Part shown: positions 32,337 through 64,000 of the stretch, piece after piece
How the letters are laid out: every line of letters starts with the position of its first letter
How positions within the stretch are numbered: position 1 is the stretch's first letter
Assembly: GCA_000149265.1 (NCBI GenBank)
Contig: CH000572.1
Coordinates: 400,863-464,862, forward strand
Origin: Ciona savignyi
Taxonomy: Eukaryota; Chordata; Ascidiacea; Phlebobranchia; Cionidae
DNA: 64,000 bases
Reading direction: 5' to 3'
Notes under the pieces: generated by a model
The model's input: only the letters and a program-made list of their open reading frames with translations
Told to the model about the DNA's origin: nothing
Databases searched by the model: none
Made by a program: the position numbers and the translations under genes

Positions 32337-34812
32337 ATGGAAGAGAGGCGAAAATGTATTTTAAAGACTCGACTGGATAAAATTGTAATTACTGTCGTTC
32401 ATATTCTTATGTGTGGTGTTTATTTGTTTGAACTGCTTGTAATATTGCCGAGAATATATGAAGATAGCAGTTCAGTCGGAAAAACCCTTCATATTGTTGC
32501 CGGTTAGTAACTTTTTATTGCTTTAGTTTTTTGTGTGATATATTTGTTTAATTTTCAGCAGCGTCTGTTACAACACAATCAACTACCGGTACCATTAACA
32601 GTGTCTGTTACTGTACAATCTACTACAAGTACCAGTAGCGAACAATTGGTTTCAAACCCCCAATCTTTCGACTGATCGTTTGACAAGCTACCGGTACTAC
32701 TTGTACTGAGTACTTAAGCAATGGACATGGTTAAAACTGCTGTAACTGTTTTTGGAACCTGGATGTTCCCTGTGGTTTTCCTTTGTAAATATGATGTTGG
32801 GTATATTTCGGGGGGTAAAAATTAGGAGAATAGGATATTCATGTTTATCCCTGTGAATGGGAAAACCAATGGGGTTAACACAAATCATCTCACGCCCACC
32901 GTCAGACTAGCTAGCGATCGAATAAACATTATTATGATTGTAAATACCGGTACCGGTACTCCTTCAATTGAGAATATATCAGTATTGATATCAATTACCA
33001 AAACTTTGTAATTACACACCCTAGGTACTTGGATACTGTTCAATGCAATTGCCTCACTGTGGAAATTTGTTCTGGTTGATCCTGGTACCGGATCATTAAT
33101 TTTGCCGAGTATGTTAAAGCCAGGTTGGCGATTTTGCTGGAAATGTGAAGCAAATTATCCACCAAGGTAAGCTGCTGTCTTGACTTAGTTTTTAGGTTGT
33201 ACGATTGCCCTTGTTATGTGACGATTGCCATTATTATAAAAATTAACCTTAACATTCTTGTGATTTCCAATTCACATGGATAAAAATAAATAACCGGTTC
33301 TATTATACTCCTTTCTTTAATTACTAAGGTCGTTCCACTGTTTTCAATGCGAACAATGTGTGCTTGTACGTGACCATCACTGCATCATTGGCTCAAACTG
33401 TGTCGGTTATCGTACTAGAAGATATTTTCATCTTATGGCATTCTACATGTGGTTCGCTCTGCTGTATGCCAACTTGCTAAATATGGACTTTGTGTGGGAG
33501 CTTTTCCATTCATTCGGTTCAAAGTTAGTAATAAATTGGATGATTATTATTAGTAATGAACAATATTCCGGTACCTGATGTGAAGATACCTTTTACTGCT
33601 CAATATTATTGTTTAAAAGGAAACCAACTTATATATTTACCATCATTTAAATCAAGCAGATTGTAAACTATTTATAAAATATTTTTACTTACAAACACAT
33701 TTAAAAAGGCTCAATTTAACTGCTGTTTAGATTACATATAGCATTTTCAAATAATACCATTCTTGTCTTAAGATTTTAACATAGCGTAAATCAATCTACA
33801 GTTTGGTCTATTAACTTATTCAATTTTATTTAAGGACGTTATTAACAATGTTCATGCCGCTGTTGGCCTGGATCTTTGGAGTTGCTGAAGGCGAAACACT
33901 GGCGATGGCGTTCTTCTCATCCTTTTGCATACTAGCGTTCCTATACGGCACTGCAGTCATTCTTTTTCATATCCGGAACACACTGAAGTAAGTTTTTAAA
34001 TAGGATAGCCGGTTTATCCCATATTATGGAATCATAAGAATATGTCCTACCATTCAGGTGATGGGACTTATTTCATTGCATTGCAGTTAGTAGTAGTTAT
34101 TGCATTTTTAAACATACATTTTTGATCCACTGGAACTAGAAAACATGTATTTATTACCTTGCCAACAAAAAACAATCTGCCTAATTTGCCAGCTTGCATT
34201 TATACTTCATACTTAACTTCCATGTCACACTATCAGACCAGTATTTATGATTTTTATGGATTTTATAAAATGTTCATTTTAATTCTGTTCAGTAACTGTG
34301 AGAAGATCAGAACTTCTATGAATAGAATGGTATTTTTCTTTCAACTTATTTTATCTGTGTTTTTGTTTTATTACACAATATAGTTCATTATGACTAGCTC
34401 TAATTACCAGTGCTATTGCAGTGTGTTGTATAAAATGTAAGTTTAAGTTAAATGTATCAATTTACTGGATTCAAGCAAAGTCCTATTAGTGTCCTGGCAA
34501 GGGAAACAAACACTGTTAGTATGATCCGTTAAACCTGTGACTGACTACCGAATCTTCTACTACCTAGTTGCATTAACATTTAAAACTACATCAGCTAAAC
34601 TGTTCACTTTATTTAGAGGAAGGACGACGCACGAAGAAGCCAAGGGTTTGGGTGCTAAATATAATCTTGGCTTGACTGAGAATATGAAATCAACCTTTGG
34701 GAATAACTGGAAATTTGCTTGGTTATCCCCCCTTATTCCCAGCCCCATGCCTGGCGATGGTCTTACTTTTGTGGAAAAGGAACTACTCAGTCAATGTGGG
34801 AAAAATTTATAG
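32337..34812 (+). CDS. ZDHHC24: palmitoyltransferase ZDHHC24-like
   Basis: Integral-membrane S-acyltransferase that palmitoylates cysteines of target proteins, probably at ER/Golgi. Exons 32337-32502, 33025-33166, 33329-33523, 33835-33987, 34617-34812; 852 nt, 283 aa (human ZDHHC24 has 284). Hydrophobic segments lie near residues 15-38, 57-75, 130-150 and 170-215. The cysteine-rich domain runs from CWKCEANYPPR through HCFQCEQC to DHHC at 118-121 (codons 33372-33383; Cys121 forms the acyl-enzyme), followed by NCVGYRTRRYF. Trp after DHHC, usual in the family, is replaced by Ile, as in the divergent ZDHHC24 group. The C-terminal block GRTTHEEAKG and SPLIPSPMPGDGLTF is what separates ZDHHC24 from other members. 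Intron 1 contains a 40-bp direct duplication (about 32559-32640) and a SINE fragment; intron 4 contains another SINE fragment. Confidence 0.93.
32559..32640. repeat. 40-bp tandem duplication in ZDHHC24 intron 1
   Basis: Two diverged copies sharing GTCTGTTAC, ACAATC, CTAC and GTACCA.TA, offset by about 40 bp. Confidence 0.6.
32815..32925 (-). repeat. SINE fragment in ZDHHC24 intron 1
   Basis: AATAGGATATTCATGTTTATCC, GGGAAAACCAATGGGGTTAACAC, CATCTCACGCCCACCGTC and CTAGCTAGCGA line up with parts of the 20-kb SINE, with the middle deleted. Confidence 0.6.
34394..34540 (-). repeat. SINE fragment in ZDHHC24 intron 4
   Basis: ATTACCAGTGCTATTGCAGT and AGTGTCCTGGCAAGGGAAAC resemble blocks of the 20-kb SINE; strongly diverged. 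Confidence 0.4.
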
Positions 34813-35519
34813 CCTAAAAGAGCACTACTTTTAACATTTATTTTTCTAATTGTTTTAAAAATTGCAGAACTTAATGTATGGTTACTGCTATTTTTTTCCT
34901 TGATAAAAAAAACACATTAGCCTATTCTACAAAAAAATCTATAAGACAGTAGTTGTACACCTGAAAAACAAACAACAATATTACTATTCTGTGCATTAGG
35001 TTTGCCGAGCATCCTATAAATTCAGCAATATGCAATATTATACCTTGCCAACAAAAGGTAGTAGAAAAAAACTCTTTTATCTTTGTAAACAATATTTAAT
35101 TTTTGTTTTTGTATAGAGTAGCAAAATCGATCTACAAAAAATTTAACTACCCGTGCTCTACTATTTTACACTTATGATGATATAACCATGCAAGAATTCA
35201 AAACTTTCTTAAAAAGCAAACCTGTGTGTTAAATTTTACTATGTATTTCTATCTTAACTTTGTTAGTTTACGTCCAAAGTCTACCAAATGATCTTTAACT
35301 TATCACAATACAGCCATATTACAATTTTAATATTAAGTTAACCCATAGGTTTTGTTTCACACCTTGATTTATTTTCCTAACCATGCTTTGAAGAGTCTTT
35401 ATGGTAGAGAAGAGTAACTGCAATTATCAATACTCTTCTGATAGCCCGTGTAACCCCAAGAAATATAGGGCAGTTGTCTTGTCAATTTTTATGTATACGT
35501 TCGTACACACATGTTTTAT

Positions 35520-35740
35520 CGCCGCGGATGGAAAAACGCAAGGTGGGTTGTCATACAGGCAATCGTCAGGTTACTAGTTTACCTACAATTTGGTGAAATG
35601 TTTTATATGATTAAAACGTTTTTTAGGTAACGTAGAACCCATTTATTCACTAGTGTACCCCAAGTGTGCACAAATAACAACCGATTTTAGCGACCAGTTG
35701 CGATCCCAAAACCCTTCGGTTGAATGGGAACCCACAAAGT
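35520..35740 (-). repeat. SINE copy, diverged
   Basis: GATGGAAAAACGCAAGGTGG, CAGGCAATCGTCAGGTTAC, GTAGAACCCATTTATTC and ACAACCGATTTTAGCGACCA follow the order of the 20-kb SINE. Confidence 0.6.
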
Positions 35741-36680
35741 GGTTCAGCACGAATTTCTCATTTAGCTCGCAATTAATACTGTTGATACCCTTGAGAATTA
35801 TGCCATGCAATGTGCGGTAGAATTAGAATATATCAAATAAACAAAAAGGAATACTATGCGTTTGTTTGTTGTTTTTCGGGCGTGTGGGGGTAGATTTATG
35901 CCTCAACACGAGTGTTAATCTTAGTTGGTGCGGCCACACACCTTTGAACCTCGACACAGCACTGAAAATTCCGTATCTTTAGGCTAAATTATACTGATAA
36001 AGGAAACAACGGTTTCTATTTTTTCAAGTAACGTACAAATCTTTTACTTAGATCCTCATTTGGCTCTTTCGCGATAATGTCCTGAATAGTTTAGCCGGAT
36101 TTTGTTTCCTGACTGCTTAATTTTGGTTCCAGATCTGTAATAATGGAAGCCCTGACTATATAAAACATAGCAGTATAATCTTATTTTTTTCTAGTAAGAA
36201 AGGGTTTCTTTAAACAACAAACGATTTGCTTCGTTTTATAGCATGTTTAGTTTCGCATTTTTCCAGAATTAAAAACCATGTTTAGTTTTTGCATATTTCC
36301 AAATTAAAAAATAAAGGACTAGTTAACTATAGTATCAAATATTTACTCCTCTTTATGTTATACGACTTAAACGAACGTGTCCAAAATACCACAGTTACAA
36401 AGTCGATTTTATTTTGTTTCAGAATTAAGTCATTTACAGTTCGCGTTTTATGTCTATATGATGTAATGAATAACAAGTGACCATAACGCCAGCATTATAT
36501 ATCAAAACTAGTTCGACAAGGAGTACTTTAATTGAGTTGAACAACAGTAGCACGACATTGTGCAAATTGAAAAAGCTGCCGCGCATTAGTAGAATTCACA
36601 CGACATACCTGGCCCATTCACGAGCGCAGGACATAACTCTCACAGTTCAAGTATTGAAGGCATTACTGCATTTATGGTGA

Positions 36681-36686
36681 TTTATT
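36681..36686 (-). terminator. candidate poly(A) signal of LMX1
   Basis: AATAAA on the - strand about 360 bp downstream of the LMX1 stop. It is the first canonical hexamer I noticed on that strand; cleavage site unverified. Confidence 0.4.
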
Positions 36687-37047
36687 TCATTTTGCAGTTT
36701 TGAGGGGTATACGGTATATCTTTTTCTAATCATTGCAACTTCCCCTCTGACCAAGCGCGGTTTAAAATGCCCGCAACAACCTTAGAGGAGGTGACACATA
36801 ATAAACATTGACCAACCTAATCTATGAATAGCTACACCCATGAGCAAGGGTGTACACTTTTAGCAGCATAAAACTTGTGTGACGAGATAATGAGAACGTT
36901 ACAGTGGCAGGCGCCCATAGGATTCGGTCTTCCAACCGAAACATGCTATAGAAATAAAAAGTAATATATTAGAAGTCTCTATAAATACTATAAGGGTTGT
37001 TCTTCGGGCGAGGGCCGTAGAAATCAGAATAATTCCCTAAGTTTGAG

Positions 37048-57624
<20,577 letters not shown>

Positions 57625-60600
57625 ATCGATCAGATTTTCCAGCGTAGCTTGCAAAATCAGTCTCTCTTATAACGCTGCTTTTAATTGCTCAGCAAAATCA
57701 GTAAATGGCTTGAAAATTTCCTAAAACCACTATTTATGCTCTGCAAAGGGAAACGGCGTCTAAAGTTAGACGTGCGCGTGACACAGTTTCCTTGTTACAC
57801 TCGCACAGCACTTGCGCTATATCCTGTTGAAAAATAAAAATGGCGGAAAGCAAGTCGCTGGCGACTGCTCGTTGTCCGCTCAACAAGTTCATCCAAATCA
57901 GCCAGGTCATCCGATCGTCCTGTAATATAAGTTCCTCCCTTTTTCATTTTTTTCCGGCGAGTTCCCGGGTTCCCTGATGCATAATTCCTCGGATAACAGT
58001 CTATCATTGCGCAATAGCCGATTGGGAAATTATTCCCGGTTCTCTCGTATGGAGATAAGATAGGGTGCGATAAGCCTTCCAGTTCAATATGGACGGATAA
58101 GGGATAGGAAGTGCATTCTGAGCCTAAGTTCAGCCGGTAAGTAGCAAATTATAAACGGATCACGTTTATGGCGGTTTACTGAAATGATAAAACATAACCT
58201 AAACCGTCATACTAATCCAACAACGCAACACACTAAATCCTAAAAAATACAACACTTACCAATATAATAAATAAAATACTAAGCGATTTCTTACATAAAA
58301 ACTTTTTAATCACACAAATTTCAGTGAAACTATTATTGCCGATCCACGAAAAATATTCTTGTCAATCTATGGAAAATATATATCTGAAAAATTACCAAGC
58401 ACTGCAGTGCCGGGACTACGGATCATGACCTTTGCGTGGCTTCACTGGCAACACACACAACTTGCGTGCATTCGAAATGTTTATGTACAAACGTTTGGTT
58501 ATTGCCGCTAGCACACAGCCCGACTCACTGCCTAACGTCAAATCTCGAATGTAAATATTCGCTCTGGTCGCAAGTAGCACAGCGTCGGACAGGCCATCGA
58601 GCTGGTTTGTAGAAACTACAGCGGCTAATCCGCTATTAGGTTTAAACCTTTGCCAAAATCTAGCCTTAACCAAAACAAAACAACAGATTTTTCTTGTATG
58701 TTAAAGAAAAATGATATTATAAGTCTGACTAAAGCTGCCATAAATCCTTTGCATGGAGACAAGGTACAGCCGTTACACAATGGTGCTTAATGTGAATTAT
58801 AAATACTATCAACTACGAATGTGTGTATTCTAAACACGGTTAATTCGGGATCTAATCGACAGGTTGCGCCAGCCGGCAAAATAATACGAACCTGGTTAAT
58901 CCGGTATAATCCCGGCTGTGACATTTATATGTTACTGCTGGTGTCGCGAGTATGTATGGTCGGATCGTAGGAAAATCCACGGGCTGCGGTGTACCGGATT
59001 TCGACAGGCAAGGTGTAAATATTATGCCTTACTACAGGTCGTCGCCGAGCCAAATACGGGCAGCGTAGGTTAAATGTTTCGCAATTTTTACTCGGCCGAT
59101 GCAGAATGTCAAGGCGGAAGCGGCTCGCAGCGCAACGTGCATTTTACGCATTACACGAGGTGTTCTAATTTTAGACAACTAACTTTCTCTGAATTCTTAT
59201 CCTTTTAACAAAGTGCCTATCACCCCGTCCATGGGCGTCTGCATACGAAATCGAATTTAATATTCAACAAAATAATTATGTAATTAGCTCAATTAAAAAG
59301 CTGGTCATTTTAACATATTACAGTTAACATTCCTGAATTAGTATCGAAAATAAACAATTTTCCCTTCGGGCTAAATTCTACTGACGCAATATAACGAAAC
59401 ACTATACGTCCTTTCCACCTCTCGCTGTTACTCAACGTTCTAACCGGAGGCTCCATCCAGTAACTGCTCTTTAGCGCACGCTCACAAACCAATGATTTCG
59501 AATAACAAAGGTGACCACGCACCTGTGCGCTGTCCGGGCCGGCTGACACAATTCGAACTTGGGCGCCGTGACCCCAAACGGGATTTGGCGCACTTGACAC
59601 TTGTAACCATGCTGCGAGCGTGTACCGTTACCGACGGTCGCATTGTCCGCTACTGCAACTCTGATCCCATGCACTGCTATTGTTCCGACGAAGTGGGTTA
59701 GCTGCGATCAGGCAGCTGCGGATTCCGTGAAAGGATCTATGTTGGCACACAGAGCGCATACACAACGCAATGGGTTCTACTTCTCTCATGCAATACGAGA
59801 CGAGGTGTTGCACTCTGCACGACGAGCTACGAAACTCAATGCCATTTGTACTTCCCACGCAAAATCTCTAAACAGTGCCGCCACGCTTTCAAGCTTGTTT
59901 ATAAAAAAACACTGACAAGCGAAGCAAGAGCTGCGGCAATGTAAGCAGAGCCGACCAAGAGAAGGTATGTATAACCTGGCCGTTCTCTCACCAGATTCCG
60001 TTTGCATTATTCATTATAAATGAATTTCAAATGCTATGAGACTCAGACTTTGCTGCGATCTGGTTTCACCAGATAAATTCGCCGCGTAAGCCAATGGGCG
60101 CCTGACGAGCCCCATCAGCACAACGTGCACTTATACAAACATTATCTTATACAACACCACCTTGCAACCACACCTATTGGCTAAACAATAGGTGCTAATG
60201 TAACTTCACACTTTTTCAGAAATATAAGTTGCATTCCTGAACACGCCCTAACCTTTTTGACCTCAAAATAATGCTGTTTTCGTTACTCTATAGTTAAAAC
60301 ACGTATACTTATACACATATAAATCTAAATACAAACGTCATATGAAAGTCGGGTCGCTGAGACAACGTTATATCGAACCTCCGTCTAGACTCGCATAAGC
60401 GATTAAGAGAAGTATTCGTGCAGCGAACGAATTGACTGAGCGTCTGACTTTTTCTCTCCCATCGTGTTGGTCTATCAGCGATTTCCCTTTCTTTTCCGGT
60501 GTGCTTGTTGTAAAATGGCGTCTTAGCAGTCGAAGCTAAAGGGATATTGTTACGCTTAGAAACATGAGAACCTGTATCTATATACTGGACTCTATCGGCC

Positions 60601-63600
60601 TGAATTCCGTTTACTGCTAAACGATTAGCACAATCCCCAATACATTCGCCCGACACCCGACACCGGTAACAGAGACGTATACTTATAACGTAAACGCAAA
60701 AACTACAATAATAGCTCATTTACAGAATGTCATACACTACGTATATTCATTTTGTATTTTACAAACTCCCGTCTAAGGCTCGTGATGCAAACCACGTTTA
60801 TATAAATATGGAAATGTCTCGCCACAACCTCCAGTCGCCATTTATGTTTAATAATTTATTTAAAACGTTTAAAATGCGAGGTCTTTATTAATTGTCCGGG
60901 CTGCAAGCATTGCTAGGGGTGACGTTTGCCTGACTCAAAGCGAATATATTGTTGTGGGAAGAAATGTGGCTGTTCGCGGTTTTCGCTGGAGTATTTCTCT
61001 GCCGCTGAAAACAAAAAAGCAAAGCTGCAATAAAAGAAACGGCAAAGTCAAAAGCCTCCAGCTCTGGATTCAAGTTCCGTTACCAGGTGACGGAAACACA
61101 ACAATCGAAAAGCGCCTCGCATTGTCCGAAGGCACTTCCAAAAAAACGCGCCCTGTGGTTCCGCCATTTTTATTTTAATTGAGCTTTTCGCAGCGCTGAA
61201 TTTTCGCAACTCAAAAAACTAAACGTCCGTTTTTTTAAAGGTTATGCCGGGTAAAAGGGCACAAAACAGATAATAAAAAAACGCAATATATAAACTTTGT
61301 ACATCCAAAAATGTTAAGCAATGTAATATCTGCAGTAAAATCGCATTCTATTTTAGAAGATATATATAAAATTTTAGAAAAGAAAAAAAGAAAAGAAAAA
61401 ATTGTACAGTTTTATAAAAGTAAAAGAAATTCGATTTAGCGTTAGGGCTGAAGTTGTCGTTAGGGTAAGGTCTGAAGTTAAAACTAGAGTTGGCGTATAA
61501 GGGTTAGAATTAGTTTACCCACTCTTACCAAGTAGTTTTCCTCCTACCCTTTTTCCTTCTTTTAGTCTTTTGCAAATAAACACATTTGACCATTGGGACG
61601 TTTTGGTGAATACAAAACTATGTTTGAAGTAAAGCCACAATTAACCAATAAAGTAAACGAATCCAGTACCAGTTACAAAGAAACCGTGTGGTATTGGGGA
61701 AATAAATATCTTTTAAAGAAAAGTTAATTGCAAGATGCGAAATTCCTGCAACTATCGGTTTCCTACAGCGATGGCTCATTAATAGCTTAGTTACGTTCGA
61801 ATTTCACTATACTTATACGTAAGCCGTACCCCACAATTTACACAGTTTAGCCTGTTAAAACCAAGAGTTTAAACCAATGCATATATACTACCCTTTACGA
61901 ACTGTATAAATTAAAGAAGCCAATGCAAACGAACAATAAACATGTTGCTGAATACATGGGTGGCCTGCTTCTAGAGAATTGTGGTAGACTGATATATTTG
62001 CGGTTTCAATCCACTGCAGCAGGCTTAACCCGCAGTCCCTTTGATCAATGGAACACATTGGTTTAAGCAATGCAACTGCACATTCAATTTATCCCGCACA
62101 AAATGGCTTGCCTTTAATATTTACAGTCATGATACAGGGTGACGGTTTCATATTCGTTATTCAAATTTGTTAGTGATCTAATGGACGGTTTGATTAATAC
62201 AGTATCTTTTCTGAAGGCAGAAACAAACTTAGACGATTTATATACAAGTTAAATATTAAATTAATGTAAAAAGAAGTCAACGACAAGAAGTTCAAAACAA
62301 AAGTATATTTCCTTTTCTTAAAACTAATGTTACATTAATTGTTTTTATCCACGACTTTTTTAACTTATAAAACTTTAGATCGATATTTACAAAAGTTAAC
62401 CGAGCCTTGGTCTACCTGTAGGTTTTCACTCGTACTGGTGCAATCAATCTTAAAGCGCCGCGGTCAAAGGTAAGAAAGTTAGAGAATGGAAGTGAAGGTA
62501 TGTATAGATAGACTGTTCCCAGACACACCACTTCCTAAGGCTTAGAAAAGTGACAGTCTACAAAATGCTTCGATCCCATAATTGTCCAAGATATTCTAAT
62601 ACCATATCGACCACGCGTTCCTATGGGGCACTTCAAGGCGCAAAAACATCAATCTTTTGAGAAATCGGATCATAGCGGTTAGAACCGGTTTCGACCACCT
62701 TGAAGTTGCTGTTATGTCAGCTGGCAAAATCCCGAATTTTCTACGAAGGTTTACCGACTCTCTCTGAGCACTTGAGCAAATTTGCAAACGAAACAATGGC
62801 TCCCGATTATTGCGGTAAATATTCTGCGCAGATAACAGTAGATCTTCAAATTAAAAGTAAACGTTTCAGTTTATCAGCAGGGTAAATAATCCCTGACGCG
62901 CTACTTCTTTAAAAGGTTATTCTGACGTACACAGAACTTCACCTGTCACCCGATTTAAGCCCAGGTGCTCATCGCAGCGACCACTCAAGCTATCAGTTCA
63001 CGGAAGCCAGCACTTATCGAGCGCATCAATCGACTCTTGCGACCCCGAGTTAAGACGAAAATGACGCCGACTACGAAACCGCCGTTTCCCGCCGACTACG
63101 AAAATAACTCCGATCGAACCCGTAAAAAAAATGTGCAAAAATTCATATTCAAACTAATTCAACTTATAATTTAAACAGTTATTTACGTTTTTAACAGGTC
63201 CAACAAAGAATGGTTTAAATTAAGCATAAAATAATTATAAAAACAAGAATTTTATTTAATATTAGTCTGACAAGTTTTACTTTTTATTTACAAAAAATAG
63301 CTCGAATTTCAGAATATAATAACCTGCTTTTATAGAAATAGCACAACACATTCAACAAAATTCTATACTGTTTCCAAAAGTAAGTATCATATAAATAAAT
63401 AAATTGACGCTCAATTTCAAACCTGTCAACAGAACGACCGTTTTTTAGGGAAGACACGCGAAATATTATTTTCGGTGCCAAACGTGTCAATGTAACACGA
63501 TGAGTTGGTGCGGTTGTTATAATGCCATGTTTAAGGGTCGTGATCGCAAACTTATATCAGTCCGTATAGCAAGAACGAAGAAATACTCCGACTCAATTTA

Positions 63601-64000
63601 TTATTTAGAAATTTAACAACTTGTTACGGTATACTTGTGTGCTTGTCATGAAGAAATTATTACAAATTATAACCATAAAGACAACGAACAGCCCAGATAA
63701 TCGCACTGGTGGTGAACAAGTAGCTGGAACGTTTACATTAACATTGTACTAGATATTCGGTTTCTATCTTATAAAAGGCTCATGCCTTTTCTGATTAAAT
63801 TTTTGTACTAATATATCGTTTCTAGAAATTGTAGAATTTATTCCAATAGTGTGATGGAGCGCCCGTGGGATAAACGTAAGCGCGCCACCGAGTGACGAAT
63901 GCTCGGGATTTCCATTTTTGCTTTCCAAAATCCGTTGTCCTCGTCCTGATATCTCACTACGCTCGGTCGCATCTACTGCCGCCTCGCGTTAACTGACGAC
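57625..64000. other. region upstream of LMX1 with no supported gene
   Basis: 6.4 kb. The first few hundred bases should contain the LMX1 5' UTR and promoter; an AAAATGGCGG motif (YY1-like, 57837-57846) occurs there. The rest has many short open frames on both strands, none with domain motifs, plausible splice chains or recognisable similarity. A purine-rich run lies at about 61378-61402. I see no mobile element with defined ends. Confidence 0.5.

Larger units (their letters stand above)
34813..37047. other. intergenic region between ZDHHC24 and LMX1 (convergent 3' ends)
   Basis: 2.2 kb, AT-rich, containing both 3' UTRs, a diverged SINE copy (35.52-35.74 kb) and a candidate LMX1 poly(A) signal (36681-36686). 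Short reading frames here are not supported. Confidence 0.6.

Noticed and set aside
60309..60719. 136-codon - strand frame
   Set aside because: No recognisable domain, no splice partners, and similar-length frames occur by chance in this less AT-rich stretch.
61435..61510. GTTAGGG-like degenerate repeats considered as interstitial telomere sequence
   Set aside because: Units are irregular and few; simple drift explains them.

Overview
The window is eukaryotic genomic DNA from an ascidian tunicate, most likely Ciona. It is AT-rich, has small genes with short canonical GT-AG introns, and encodes proteins closest to vertebrate families (LMX1, ZDHHC24, STOM, SLC31A1, OGG1, ANKDD1). The species cannot be fixed from sequence alone. 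A 100-N assembly gap sits at 11235-11334.

Six protein-coding genes are supported. (1) The 3' part of OGG1, + strand, 1-2824; its 5' end lies left of the window. (2) A high-affinity copper transporter (CTR1/SLC31A1), - strand, four coding exons over 3155-10507, convergent with OGG1. (3) A single-exon ankyrin-repeat and death-domain gene (ANKDD1-like), - strand, 11653-13494. (4) Stomatin, - strand, eight coding exons over 21731-28502. (5) ZDHHC24-like palmitoyltransferase, + strand, five coding exons over 32337-34812, divergent from stomatin. (6) The LIM-homeobox gene LMX1, - strand, ten coding exons over 37048-57624. For CTR1, stomatin, ZDHHC24 and LMX1 the exons were joined by hand. Splice phases agree at every junction and the totals come to 197, 283, 283 and 505 residues, close to the human lengths for the first three and longer for LMX1.

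The space between and inside the genes holds many non-autonomous mobile elements. Several have intact boundaries: two nested hAT-type elements in an OGG1 intron and a hAT MITE in stomatin intron 1, all with perfect 8-bp target duplications; a pogo/Tc1-like MITE in CTR1 intron 1; a TA-flanked 1.4-kb inverted-repeat element at 17.4-18.8 kb; and a TTAA-flanked piggyBac-like element in LMX1 intron 1. There are also tRNA-derived SINE copies, a decayed Ty3/gypsy-like gag with a putative LTR and primer-binding site at 30.8-31.7 kb, and tandem repeats. The 13-kb second intron of LMX1 shows no element with recognisable ends, so it is the best place to look for developmental enhancers.

The genes do not form one pathway: DNA repair, copper uptake, membrane scaffolding, protein palmitoylation and neural patterning are simply neighbours. 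No RNA gene, CRISPR array or operon was found. I did not find a clear undescribed biological system; the notable content is transposon architecture and the reconstructed gene models. From 57.6 kb to the end no gene could be supported.
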